Shown: piece after piece, positions 1-7,908 of the stretch
Numbering within the stretch: the stretch's first letter is position 1
Layout: the number at the start of each line of letters is the position of its first letter
Origin: Mesostigma viride
Taxonomy: Eukaryota > Streptophyta > Mesostigmatophyceae > Mesostigmatales > Mesostigmataceae
Direction of reading: 5' to 3'
DNA: 64,000 nt
Assembly: GCA_009746045.1 (NCBI GenBank)
Contig: RPFO01002252.1
Span: forward strand, 1 to 64,000
Position numbers and translations under genes: made by a program
The notes under the pieces: generated by a model
Told to the model about the DNA's origin: nothing
Databases searched by the model: none
Seen by the model: the letters and a program-made list of their open reading frames with translations, nothing else

Positions 1-73
1 CGACGCGCGGCGGCCGTGGCGCAAGTAGGAGATCCTGACCGGTATTTTCGAAGCGAATTGTGTAAGCGCGGCA

Positions 74-244
74 ATGAAGTGCGGAAAGAAGACGGCGAAA
101 GGCGGGAAATGCGCGATCGACGTGAAGAAGGGGAGCGAGTGTCGGTTTCACGGGAAACCGCAAACACCGCGGGGGAAGCGCGAAGACGAAACGGCGGCGC
201 GTTATTCGACACGTGGCGCGCGGGCAGAAAGACTTGGCAAGTGA
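74..244 (+). CDS. small Cys/His-module protein (C-x9-C-x9-C-x2-H)
   Basis: A 56-residue ORF with ATG at 74. Cys3, Cys13, Cys23 and His26 form a C-x9-C-x9-C-x2-H module embedded in Lys/Gly-rich sequence, followed by a short basic tail. Almost the same spacing (C3, C13, C24, H27) opens the 313-residue protein at 3744-4685, so the module is used at least twice in this cluster. Similar short Cys/His modules occur at the N-termini of proteins in large DNA viruses and algae; zinc binding is inferred from the spacing. No function is known. A longer overlapping frame (16-504) has poor composition and lacks the module, so I prefer this one. Confidence 0.5.
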   Translation: MKCGKKTAKGGKCAIDVKKGSECRFHGKPQTPRGKREDETAARYSTRGARAERLGK

Positions 245-1594
245 CTCCCGCCAAACTCCCGCGAATATATCGTTTTCAAACGGACTCCTCCGCCGACTCC
301 TTCGAACAGTCCCTTCTGTCTGGAACCCAGCAGGGCCCCGTGGGGGCGGTTGATATATCATCCCTGAACCCTCTGGGCAAATACCAACCTCCTCAGGCTT
401 CGGCGGTGGCCGTCGTCGAGCGCTCGACCGACGATCCGTCAGCGCGGGAACGAGTCCGGATCGGCGAGGAGCTGACCGTCGCACCTATTCACCATTTGAA
501 ATGACGGCCGCCGAGGAGCGAGGGTTCGTATCGTCGCGGGACGACCAGTACCACGGAATTGTGACGACACCCGCGACCTCTTAGTCTATATACTCCCTTA
601 CCCAATAGGACGTTTTCATACAGATAATTCGCTATAACGCAATCTCCGATATGGCGTAACGAGCGAAACGTTAGCGAGCGAACGTATTATATGTGATAAT
701 GCATGAAAACAGAGGGGCCGCGGGGGAAACCTGAAACACAACGCGAGAACCGACCGAAGAGAAGAAGGAGAAGGGCTGTCGAAGGATAGAACAACTAACG
801 CGTACCGCGGTGATTGGTAGCGGTAGAGAGTTGCTAAAGACATCCGGCGACTCATGCTCGAATTTCCTGTTGCAAATCCTCGATTTGTCCACGATGGCCC
901 TTGACGCCATGGGCCGCCACCGGACCAAGAAGGGCGTTCGATAAGTCCAATGAACCATGGGCCGAAAGAAGCGTTGTCTTCATCACCTGGATTTATCTAC
1001 TTGACCGAACCAGAGCGCTAAATGTAAGATAAGGGCGATCATGACGTACGGAGAGGCTCCTTGCGACATGTCTAAATCGAGAGGATGGGCTGCTCAATGG
1101 GACGCATTCTTGATAACAAGATGAGCGCTCGTGCAAGGCGCGTCAGATATTCACACTCGGAATTAGCAAATGCAAAGATCAACCAAGGACGTTCACGGCA
1201 AGAAGAGGAACAGCCGATCTCTTGAACGCTTTTTCTAACGCTTAAGATCGAATCCGCCACACCACAAAAAAGAAGCCAGAGATCCGGGTCTCGCGTTGAT
1301 GAACGAAGCAGAGTTCAAGTACTGACAAGCCGTACTCAGATAACGGAAACGCTTGACGCCCGGCGTCCCGCTGCGCGGCGCAAGTAGTGCCGTACGCCGA
1401 GCCCCGCGCCGCGCCACTCGAGTCGGTCCAGTCCCGCGCCGCGCCACTCGAGTCGGTCCGTACCTCGGAATATTCCTCGAATATGCCCTGCACCTTCGAG
1501 GCCGCCTTCGAGTGTAAAAGGTGCTGCCCTCGCCCAAACAGCCATCTCCTCACCCAAACCACTAGCAAAACCACGAAAACAAGCCGCCATAGCC
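245..1594. other. no confident gene; short direct repeat and HSE-like palindrome
   Basis: No frame here has convincing protein character. Visible structures are a 27-bp direct repeat (1403-1429 and 1433-1459, 30-bp offset) and a GAA-ta-TTC palindrome at 1468-1475. Both lie within 200 bp of the ATG at 1595 and could be promoter elements. Several short ORFs overlap between 790 and 1240, but none is recognisable. Confidence 0.4.
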
Positions 1595-2263
1595 ATGGCC
1601 ATCGCCAAACTCGAAGCCCTCCGCGAACGAGAGTTCGTGTGGCTGAAAAGCGTGACGATTTCTCAGTTCCGCAAAGAGGTGGCGCGAAAGGAACGGCCCG
1701 TCTCTCTCGTTCCAAGAGGAAAGCGAACTCGCGTACGAAGGCCGCCCCAAGATGTGGGTTTTTCGAGAGACGCGGTCTCACAACGTGAAGAGAGGCCTGA
1801 GCGTTTACGCAGACTCCCTGGCTATGTACAACGATCCGCCAGCACTCCCCCGAACGATGAGCGGTGGCCCCGCTTCATTCCGTGGTCCGCGGAGCCCAAA
1901 AGGGGCGACGAACGGCGCGTCTATCTCCCGGACAGGAGCCTGATGGACACGAACGTGGGGGAATACAAGGCCCAGTGCTGGGCCCTTTTACAACGAAGCA
2001 CGCAGCACGAGGAGCTGATGGGATTCTTCCAAACCTCGTACGAGAGGGGCATTCCTTGGCGCAACCCCTCTCGCTCGCAGGAAGACCAGCGTTTCCTGCT
2101 GGGGGAGAACCGGCCCATTCGCGTTTTCAAGGCCGGCCCTCGCGACTGCTTGATGATGCACGCTTTCATGGCCGTGCCGGAGAGCCAGAAAGAGCTCGCC
2201 TACTCCCTTTTGGTGGATGGATACACCCCTTTGCCCGTGGCCAAACGTGCCCGCCTAACTTGA
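1595..2263 (+). CDS. hypothetical protein, possibly with two compensating frameshifts
   Basis: A 222-residue ORF whose start sits in the context ATAGCCATGGCC, the same as the gene at 10365, which supports the start. The C-terminal half (from about 1850) is ordinary globular-looking sequence with aromatic residues and WPRFIPW and WALLQR segments. Between about 1690 and 1850 this frame is very Arg/Pro-rich, while the neighbouring frame reads a balanced segment with EESELAYEG, KMWVFRET and GLSVYADSLAMYND. The real protein may therefore use the other frame in the middle. I recognise no family. A palindromic AATAAA site follows 22 bp after the stop. The neighbours are the Cys/His protein and the BRO-N gene. 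Confidence 0.5.
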   Translation: MAIAKLEALREREFVWLKSVTISQFRKEVARKERPVSLVPRGKRTRVRRPPQDVGFSRDAVSQREERPERLRRLPGYVQRSASTPPNDERWPRFIPWSAEPKRGDERRVYLPDRSLMDTNVGEYKAQCWALLQRSTQHEELMGFFQTSYERGIPWRNPSRSQEDQRFLLGENRPIRVFKAGPRDCLMMHAFMAVPESQKELAYSLLVDGYTPLPVAKRARLT

Positions 2264-2284
2264 ATGGTATTTTCCTATCAATTT

Positions 2285-2304
2285 ATGAATAAAGGCTTTT
2301 TCAT
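2285..2304 (+). terminator. palindromic polyadenylation site
   Basis: AATAAA lies inside an imperfect 20-nt palindrome whose outer arms are ATGAA and TTCAT. It is 22 nt after the stop of the gene at 1595-2263. Similar palindromes overlap AATAAA at 3697, 4829 and 7833. Confidence 0.5.
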
Positions 2305-2394
2305 CCAATACACGACTCCAACATCTCATGCACTCGTAGATAGACCCGCGGCCCGTAGATACGGCGTAGTACAGCTGCAAAGTTCTCGCTAACG

Positions 2395-2515
2395 TCGAGA
2401 ACTGGAAACTCCCAGGGGCATTGAGAGAGTGATGTTGCGTGGGAACGGCTGAAGAAGGATCATCCGGAAGTCGTGACATTCCGTCACGACTGGAAATTCC
2501 CAGGGGCATGAGAAG
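2395..2515 (+). pseudogene. degenerate BRO-N fragments upstream of the intact BRO-N gene
   Basis: Translation around 2440-2510 gives a WERLKKDHPEVVTF segment followed by HDWKFPGA. This matches the BRO-N core of the intact gene just downstream (YWERLKQTHPEVVTF, then HNFKFPGPGQRE). A second, shorter copy of the WKFPGA part is repeated at about 2399-2425. Both are too short and broken to code, so they are duplication remnants. A third scrap lies at 3601-3645, after the intact gene. Confidence 0.65.
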
Positions 2516-2600
2516 TGATGTGTGCGTGTCTTGTAGTGACACGTGGCACTCTTTTGATAGACCACGTCTCGTTTTGGAAGTGTTTGGTCGTTTCGTTCAG

Positions 2601-2611
2601 GTATAAGTACG
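2601..2611 (+). promoter_or_regulatory. TATA-like element of the BRO-N gene
   Basis: GTATAAGTAC lies 60-67 nt before the ATG at 2668, in otherwise ordinary sequence. This is a plausible TATA box for the BRO-N gene. There is no other evidence. Confidence 0.35.
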
Positions 2612-2667
2612 AGAGGGTCGTTCCAAACACCGTGAAATGGTCTCTGTTTTTGTCATCTTCAGCGGCC

Positions 2668-3543
2668 ATGTCGTCGCGGGTGGCCGCGTCGGCCATTGTA
2701 AAGTACCTTACCCCGACCGACGGGTCAGAAGAATACCCAGCCTTCCATGGAAAAATCAGGGTAACGCCCGATGGGAGTATTTCGGTGTTCGACGCTGTTG
2801 GTGCGATCGGTGTATCCGAACCGCGAAAATACTGGGAGCGTCTCAAGCAGACCCATCCTGAGGTTGTGACATTTTGTCACAACTTCAAATTCCCCGGTCC
2901 CGGCCAGCGAGAGACGTCTGTGACCGACCGCCAGGGGCTGAGTCGCATCATGATGTTGCTCCCTGGCAAGCTTGCGGCCAAGTTTCGTGACAATGTGTCT
3001 ATACTCCTTGAACGATACTTGAACGCGGATCGGACTCTGGCCGAGGACATCTTGAAGCGCGCGGACGCCAAGGATGGGACCGACACGGCGTTGTCTACTC
3101 TGCAGCAGAACAATCGCATCAAGAGTTGTCTTTCTACCCGCAATTTGAACGACGCCATCAAGGGTTACCTCGACACGCACAAGGGGAGCGGCCTGATGTA
3201 TCCCAAAGTTCACGACACGAACAATCTGGCTGTGACTGGCAAGACTTCTAGCGAGCTTCGCGGGATCTACAATATTGGAGGGTCGGCACGTGACCTGCTG
3301 ACCGAAGAGCAGAGTGCTGGAATGAACTACATACAGGTCATCGAGGCCAAAAAAATAAGAGATTCTGGGGAAAGCCCACTCCTGGTTTCCAAGAGAGTCA
3401 GGGAAAGAATGGAACCCGTGTTCAAGGCAGACGGCCTGCACGACGCACGCGCGGACAAGGACTGCATCCAGGAGAACGTCAAGGTCATGCGCCTCAACCA
3501 GCGTCTCACGCGCGAGTCCCGCACAGCGATCACAGTCAATTAG
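2668..3543 (+). CDS. BRO-N / phage-antirepressor-like protein
   Basis: A 291-residue protein. Residues about 35-130 carry the BRO-N fold signature: SVFDAVGAIG, KYWERLKQTHPEV, FKFPGPGQRETSVTD, then a LSRIMMLLPGK helix and a ..LLERYLNADRTLAEDI end. BRO-N domains bind DNA and occur in baculovirus Bro proteins, phage antirepressors and many nucleocytoplasmic large DNA viruses, where they occur as multigene families. The C-terminal half (from about residue 150) is not recognised and is probably a separate domain. ATG 2668 is chosen because it follows the TATA-like site and begins the conserved region; an in-frame upstream extension to 2515 is unlike protein. Gene-family expansion is visible locally as the broken copies on both sides. 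Confidence 0.75.
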   Translation: MSSRVAASAIVKYLTPTDGSEEYPAFHGKIRVTPDGSISVFDAVGAIGVSEPRKYWERLKQTHPEVVTFCHNFKFPGPGQRETSVTDRQGLSRIMMLLPGKLAAKFRDNVSILLERYLNADRTLAEDILKRADAKDGTDTALSTLQQNNRIKSCLSTRNLNDAIKGYLDTHKGSGLMYPKVHDTNNLAVTGKTSSELRGIYNIGGSARDLLTEEQSAGMNYIQVIEAKKIRDSGESPLLVSKRVRERMEPVFKADGLHDARADKDCIQENVKVMRLNQRLTRESRTAITVN

Positions 3544-3600
3544 TCACACCTAACGACAGACTGACAAGTGGGCGCGCCTTCGAAAAGGCAGTGGTTAAAA

Positions 3601-3645
3601 ACCGTAACCTCTGGAATTCCCCAGGTCCCGGGCAGCGAGAGGCCT
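3601..3645 (+). pseudogene. BRO-N scrap downstream of the gene
   Basis: This stretch resembles the part of the intact gene that encodes FKFPGPGQRE (CCCAGGTCCCGGGCAGCGAG here). It carries stops and has no usable frame. It is a leftover of local duplication. Confidence 0.5.
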
Positions 3646-3696
3646 TTTTGCTAGCTAGTGGGTCCACTCATTGAAGCACTTTATTATTCAATCATC

Positions 3697-3713
3697 AATA
3701 AAGGTCCTTTATT
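3697..3713. terminator. shared palindromic polyadenylation site of two convergent genes
   Basis: AATAAAGGTCCTTTATT is a perfect palindrome around its central T. It gives an AATAAA on each strand, one for the plus-strand BRO-N gene (stop 3543) and one for the minus-strand J-domain gene (stop at 3744). One 17-bp site can therefore end both transcripts. Confidence 0.6.
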
Positions 3714-3743
3714 ACTCGTTTCAATCTCATCACCCTCGCATAT

Positions 3744-4685
3744 CTAAGACCTTCGCCGCTTAGCCGTTTTGCGGGCCGTCTTCGCACGAGACAGCTTCCT
3801 CTTACGCATCTGGCTTATAAAATGGCTAGGTGCTCGAGACGTGTACAGTTTAAACGCCGCCGAGGAGGCCTTGCGCATGATGTCGTCCGCATTATATTTG
3901 TCAGGATGGAGCATCAGAGCTTTCTTCCTGTAGTCGCTGGCGGTCTTCGGATACGAGTCCATGACATTCGAGAACTTCTTGCCATACTCGTCGGCGTATA
4001 TCGCCTCGCCAGGCGTGAGACCCGCGTCTTGTTTCGCTCGCTCCCAAGCGTCTTTTCCAGACTCCACCCATACAGAACGGGGCATCGGAGGTGGCGCGTT
4101 ATAGTTAGAAGCTCGAGGTTGATCACGCGCTCGTCTTGCTTTTTCTCTCATCATGTCGTCAAACTTACGTTTTTCTTCAGCTTTGCGTTCGGCCGCATCG
4201 AATCCAGCTTTCGCTTTTTCCGCTCTTTCTCGTTCTGCCTTATTAAACGCGTATGGGTACTTCTGCATGAAGTCATACCACGGATATTCGAACGGTTCAT
4301 GTCTGAAAATCGTTTTTTTGTGAATGTCCCAAAACTCGTTCCTGATCTGATCGAGAGGATCGGACGAATTCGGATCTATATCATTGAATGTGCGCACTGG
4401 CCCCGTTTCCTCGTCCATCCACTTCTGTCTTTGTTCCTCGTCTTCATTCCTTCGTCTCTCCCTGGCCGCCTCTCGCGCCTCTGGAGGAACGGGGGGCACA
4501 TTCTGATACGCAACATCCTTCTGCGGCCTTTTTTCCGCCTCTCCTTCTTCGTCCTGTCTCGCCTTGTGCGAGAATGCCGCGGCTCGCGCCTTCTTACTCT
4601 TGGTATGCAAGTGGCAATACTTCCGCCCATTCGCGCACGTGTTTTGGCACGCCGTCTTGCGCACCGTCCTCCCTTTACACTGCAT
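3744..4685 (-). CDS. Cys/His module plus J-domain-like protein
   Basis: A 313-residue protein. The N-terminus has the C-x9-C-x10-C-x2-H module (C3, C13, C24, H27). The middle is highly charged with long Arg/Glu/Lys stretches and is probably coiled-coil. Near residue 260 the sequence DYRKKALMLHPDKYN contains the HPD tripeptide of a J domain in the right helical context, so it may stimulate an Hsp70. The extreme C-terminus is basic (KRKLSRAKTARKTAKRRRS), like a nuclear-localisation or DNA-contact tail. J proteins with a diverged core occur in large DNA viruses and in protists. The start is the only ATG that includes the Cys module. The gene converges on the BRO-N gene through the palindromic poly(A) site. 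Confidence 0.65.
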   Translation of the reverse strand: MQCKGRTVRKTACQNTCANGRKYCHLHTKSKKARAAAFSHKARQDEEGEAEKRPQKDVAYQNVPPVPPEAREAARERRRNEDEEQRQKWMDEETGPVRTFNDIDPNSSDPLDQIRNEFWDIHKKTIFRHEPFEYPWYDFMQKYPYAFNKAERERAEKAKAGFDAAERKAEEKRKFDDMMREKARRARDQPRASNYNAPPPMPRSVWVESGKDAWERAKQDAGLTPGEAIYADEYGKKFSNVMDSYPKTASDYRKKALMLHPDKYNADDIMRKASSAAFKLYTSRAPSHFISQMRKRKLSRAKTARKTAKRRRS

Positions 4686-4828
4686 TTTCGTATGCTAAAA
4701 TGCTTACAAAAAAAACCTTCGAGCTACGAAACTGGCAGTGTTTCCAACTCCTTGTTCTAGTGGGGCTCAGTCATTGTATAAGTCAGAGTGCATGATGTTG
4801 AGAGTTTTCAATTCATCACAAGTTCCAT

Positions 4829-4843
4829 TTATTACAGAAATAA
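4829..4843 (-). terminator. hairpin polyadenylation site
   Basis: TTATT-ACAGA-AATAA forms a 5-bp hairpin. On the minus strand it contains AATAAA, about 65 nt past the stop (4899) of the next gene. Confidence 0.45.
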
Positions 4844-4898
4844 GTACAATCAATCAATTCCCAAGTCCAAGTCCAATACCCAAGTCCAAGTATCCCAT

Positions 4899-6392
4899 CT
4901 ACAGCTCGCCCACGGGCGTGTACGAGAACAGCGCCGTCGCCTTGTCCCGCAAGTTAGCCACCCTATTCTGAATAGCGGCAGCACCAGAGCGACCCGCGGA
5001 AGCGCAAGCCCGCACCACAGTGCTCCTCGCGAAGAAGCTGAACTCCCTCGCCATCGTAGCATAGTCCCGCCGGCGGTCCTCGGGCACCAGAGGAAGCAAG
5101 TCCCTCAAGACGTGCTCGTTCAGAGTCGCCAGAGCCAGCGCCTGCGTGCGCAACGCCGCGCGCTGGTCGATGCGAGCCGCCATCTCCGGAGACGAGGGCG
5201 CGATCTTGGCCAGGCAGGCGTCCACCGCGTCCCTCTCGGCCCTGACCGCCTTGCAGGTCCCCGCCAGCACGCACGGCTGCCTCCACCCCTCCTCGATCTG
5301 GGCGTTGCGGATGTTCCTCCAGATGGCCTCCTGCTCCTTGTCCTCGGCCTTGTCGAGCGGCACCTTGGTGGGCATCTGCCCCCAGCACTTGGCGGGCGTG
5401 ACCACCACGAGGGGGTAGACGAGCTTGGCCTCCTGCTCCGGGTCGATGTTCTCCACGCGCGCGGGCTTCCTGTCCTCCCCGGGCAGCAGGAGGAGCCTGT
5501 CGACCTTGTGCTGCTCGCCCGCCGGCGTGGGGAAGACCCTGGCTGCCGGGTTCCTCGTGAGCAGCGCCCTGACCTGCGCGGAGTGCTGCCTGGGCGCGTG
5601 AACGGGCACGTCCCTGTTGATGAGCACGTGGTTGGGGAGGATCTGCCTCGGCTGCTGCGGCTGCTGCGGCTGCGGCTGCGGCTGTGCGAGGACGGGGCTT
5701 CTGGCGGCCATGGCGGTCGCGGCGACTTGCATCCTGGCGAGGTTCTGCATCCCCTGCGCGAAGAGCTTGACGGGCGGCAGGAGCGGGGGCCCCGCGGGCC
5801 TGGGCACGACTTGGGGCAGCTTGGGCACGCCCACGACGGTCTGCGGGTTGCAGGGCACGCCCACGGCGACGGAGATGACCGTCTTCGCTCTCTTTGCCGC
5901 CACCACCGCGGGCACGATGCGGTAAACGAGCTCCTTCCTCCCGTCCGGGTGCACGACCTCCATGGTGACGGCTCCCTCCGGCAGCGAGAGGATGGGCGTG
6001 GGCGCAGGGGCCTGCGAAAGGGCTGGCGAAAGGGCCGGGGCGGGCAAAGGCGCGGGCGCCATCTCCAGGGGTCGTTTTGGCCTCTGCGCGTTGAGGTTGA
6101 CGTTGGCGTTTGCCTGCGTCTGCGTCTGCGGCTGCGTCTGCGTCTGCGTGGGCGCGGGCGTGGGCGCGGGCGTCTGCTTGTTGTTGTTGTTGTTTGCAGC
6201 CCCCGTGCCCGCCTGGACCGCCTTGATGACCTCGGGCACGATTTTGAGCGTGGCGAGCGCGGTGGCGGCCTCCTTCTCGTCGTCAGAGAGGTTCAGAGAG
6301 TGCATTTCCGGGATCGCAAGGAGTGCCTGATCCTTAGCCTTAGTCTGAGCCTGAGCCTGAGCGGCCTCGCACAAAACGGAGAAGGCGTCCAT
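4899..6392 (-). CDS. Pro/Gln/Ala-rich hypothetical protein
   Basis: A 497-residue protein of low-complexity character. Residues about 70-140 are an N5 run followed by TPAPTPAP and TQTQTQPQTQTQ repeats. Residues about 240-265 are a QPQPQPQQPQQ tract. Between and after these lie more globular parts, including a KIAPSSPEMAARID to LLPLVPEDRRRDY C-terminal helical region. I recognise no family. It shares a bidirectional promoter region (6393-6896) with the divergent zinc-ribbon gene. Strong bias in all three codon positions toward G/C and a single long frame make it a real gene. Confidence 0.65.
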   Translation of the reverse strand: MDAFSVLCEAAQAQAQTKAKDQALLAIPEMHSLNLSDDEKEAATALATLKIVPEVIKAVQAGTGAANNNNNKQTPAPTPAPTQTQTQPQTQTQANANVNLNAQRPKRPLEMAPAPLPAPALSPALSQAPAPTPILSLPEGAVTMEVVHPDGRKELVYRIVPAVVAAKRAKTVISVAVGVPCNPQTVVGVPKLPQVVPRPAGPPLLPPVKLFAQGMQNLARMQVAATAMAARSPVLAQPQPQPQQPQQPRQILPNHVLINRDVPVHAPRQHSAQVRALLTRNPAARVFPTPAGEQHKVDRLLLLPGEDRKPARVENIDPEQEAKLVYPLVVVTPAKCWGQMPTKVPLDKAEDKEQEAIWRNIRNAQIEEGWRQPCVLAGTCKAVRAERDAVDACLAKIAPSSPEMAARIDQRAALRTQALALATLNEHVLRDLLPLVPEDRRRDYATMAREFSFFARSTVVRACASAGRSGAAAIQNRVANLRDKATALFSYTPVGEL

Positions 6393-6896
6393 GTCTGTTG
6401 TGTAGGAGTGTTGGCTATGGCTGTTCGTTCGTTAGCTAGCTTGTGTGTGCGTGTGCGTCTGTGCGTGTTCCTTGCGCGTTGGAGTGTTTTTGTCCTTTCC
6501 CGTGGGTCTCGCGTGTGGTGGCTGGACCAATGGGCGCTCGGCGCGCGGTGGTCGTAACGGTCTTTCTGCCCCGCGTCCCGGCCTGTCCAATGGGCGTGCA
6601 CGGGATCTCGTAACCGCCTGCGCGTGTCGTGTCCGTTCCGTCCTTCTCGGTCTACGAGTGGCGGCTGGCGGCCGGTGGTGACGCACGGGATCTCTTTCCG
6701 GATCCGCTGACAAGATCTCGTGGCGGGCCGCGGGAATCTTCTAGAAGTTTCCAGCGGGCGCGACGCCATCCGTTTTCGTCCAATGGGAGCGCACGGGAAT
6801 CGAGGCCGGTCCGCGTAGAAAGTGCGTGGTCCCCTCGGACTTGGCCATCTCACTCACGCATCACAGCTATCGTTCTTCCTTGCTTTCTTTCTGGCT
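6393..6896. promoter_or_regulatory. bidirectional promoter with a 4-unit heat-shock element and three CCAAT boxes
   Basis: This lies between two divergent ATGs (6392 minus, 6897 plus). At 6734-6751 the sequence is GAA-tc-TTC-ta-GAA-gt-TTC, a perfect four-pentamer heat-shock element (alternating nGAAn/nTTCn). CCAAT boxes in the shared context TCCAATGGG or ACCAATGGG lie at 6527-6531, 6587-6591 and 6780-6784. Binding by a heat-shock factor is inferred only from the motif. Confidence 0.5.
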
Positions 6897-7784
6897 ATGG
6901 CTTCCTCCGCCCGTTTCCTGTCTTGCAACAAGTGCAACCGGGCGTTCCCCGAGTCCCATTTCCTGTCCGCCCGCTTGGCGAACGGGTTCACGCTGGCGTG
7001 CCTTTCTTGCCGCGAAACTCAGAACAAGCAGGCCCGCCTTCGCAAGGCCCGCGCGAAGGAGATGCAGCGGGACGAGGAGGAGGACTACGAGAACGTGCCC
7101 TCCTTCAGCTACAGCTCCTCTGAGGGCGGCTCCTCCGAGATTTCCTCAACTTCCTCTGTTGTGGCCGCTGACGCCGTTTCCGAGTCGTCTTCTGACGCTG
7201 AGTCGGAGCCGGCTCGCCTCCCTTCTCCTCGCACTCCGTGCGCCCCTTGCATGCCGGCTCCTTTCCGCCGCTGCCTTCGCGTGAAGGGCAAGAACCCGCA
7301 CCTGCGCCCTCACGACGGGATGGGCGCTCGCGTGAAGGACAGCTCTCGCCGCGAGTTGCGCGGCTGCCGTCGCCGTCTGTCTCCCTACTTCCGCGGTTCT
7401 CCTCCCAAGTCTTCGGAGGCGCACGTGCAGGACGACGAGGTGCTCGGTTGGGGCGCCTTCGAGGGTCCCGTGAAGGATCTTTTGAGCGAGTCCCGCATCC
7501 AGCGCAGCGACCGCGAGATCCGCGAGGCTATCGATCTGATGGCCGCCGAGGAGGAGAAGTCTCTCGCTCCCGCCCCCGCTCCTTGCGCTCTGGAGGAGGA
7601 GGATATGTTTTCGGCGATGGGCCCCTTCCGCGTGGAGGACATGGACCTGGACCTGGACTTGGAGCGTCTGGGCGAGGACCTTTTCTGCGACTTCCGTTTG
7701 GGCGCTCTTTCCTTGGAGGACATTGCTGGGCTCGAGAAGGTGGAGAAGGAGCGTTGGTTCCTCCCCTTCGAGCTGAAGAATTGA
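6897..7784 (+). CDS. zinc-ribbon N-terminus with acidic tail; possible transcription regulator
   Basis: A 295-residue protein starting at the ATG at 6897. C10-x2-C13 and C35-x2-C38 (SCNKCNRAFPESHF and ACLSCRETQNKQA) form a four-Cys zinc-ribbon-like unit followed by a basic helix. A long Ser/Glu-rich acidic region follows (residues about 60-100), then a basic Arg-rich middle, then acidic blocks such as DMDLDLDLERLGED. The layout of a metal-binding head with acidic stretches resembles transcriptional regulators, but I cannot name a family. It is divergent from the gene at 4899-6392 and is probably co-regulated with it through the heat-shock-element promoter. A hairpin poly(A) site follows 50 bp downstream. 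Confidence 0.65.
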   Translation: MASSARFLSCNKCNRAFPESHFLSARLANGFTLACLSCRETQNKQARLRKARAKEMQRDEEEDYENVPSFSYSSSEGGSSEISSTSSVVAADAVSESSSDAESEPARLPSPRTPCAPCMPAPFRRCLRVKGKNPHLRPHDGMGARVKDSSRRELRGCRRRLSPYFRGSPPKSSEAHVQDDEVLGWGAFEGPVKDLLSESRIQRSDREIREAIDLMAAEEEKSLAPAPAPCALEEEDMFSAMGPFRVEDMDLDLDLERLGEDLFCDFRLGALSLEDIAGLEKVEKERWFLPFELKN

Positions 7785-7832
7785 AGTCCTCGGGCCGTTG
7801 TTTTGCCCTTTCCACGGGGCTTGCTTGCCCCC

Positions 7833-7853
7833 ATGTATGATAATAAAGTACAT
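7833..7853 (+). terminator. hairpin polyadenylation site
   Basis: ATGTA (7833-7837) and TACAT (7849-7853) form a stem whose loop contains AATAAA (7842-7847), about 50 nt after the stop at 7784. Confidence 0.5.
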
Positions 7854-7908
7854 TTCCTCCCATTTGATTGGCTCCAACTCATGTGCACTAGGTAGTTCCG
7901 CGGCCTCG

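Noticed and set aside
789-932. Frame with a histone-fold-like helix (FLLQILDLSTMALDAMGRHR)
   Set aside because: Only one helix and a loop are suggestive, there is no credible start, and the frame stops at once. Chance is likelier than a viral histone.
4899-6557. Long plus-strand ORF opposite the Pro/Gln-rich gene
   Set aside because: It is His/Arg/Leu-rich antisense shadow of a GC-biased gene and lacks a plausible start context or 3' signal.
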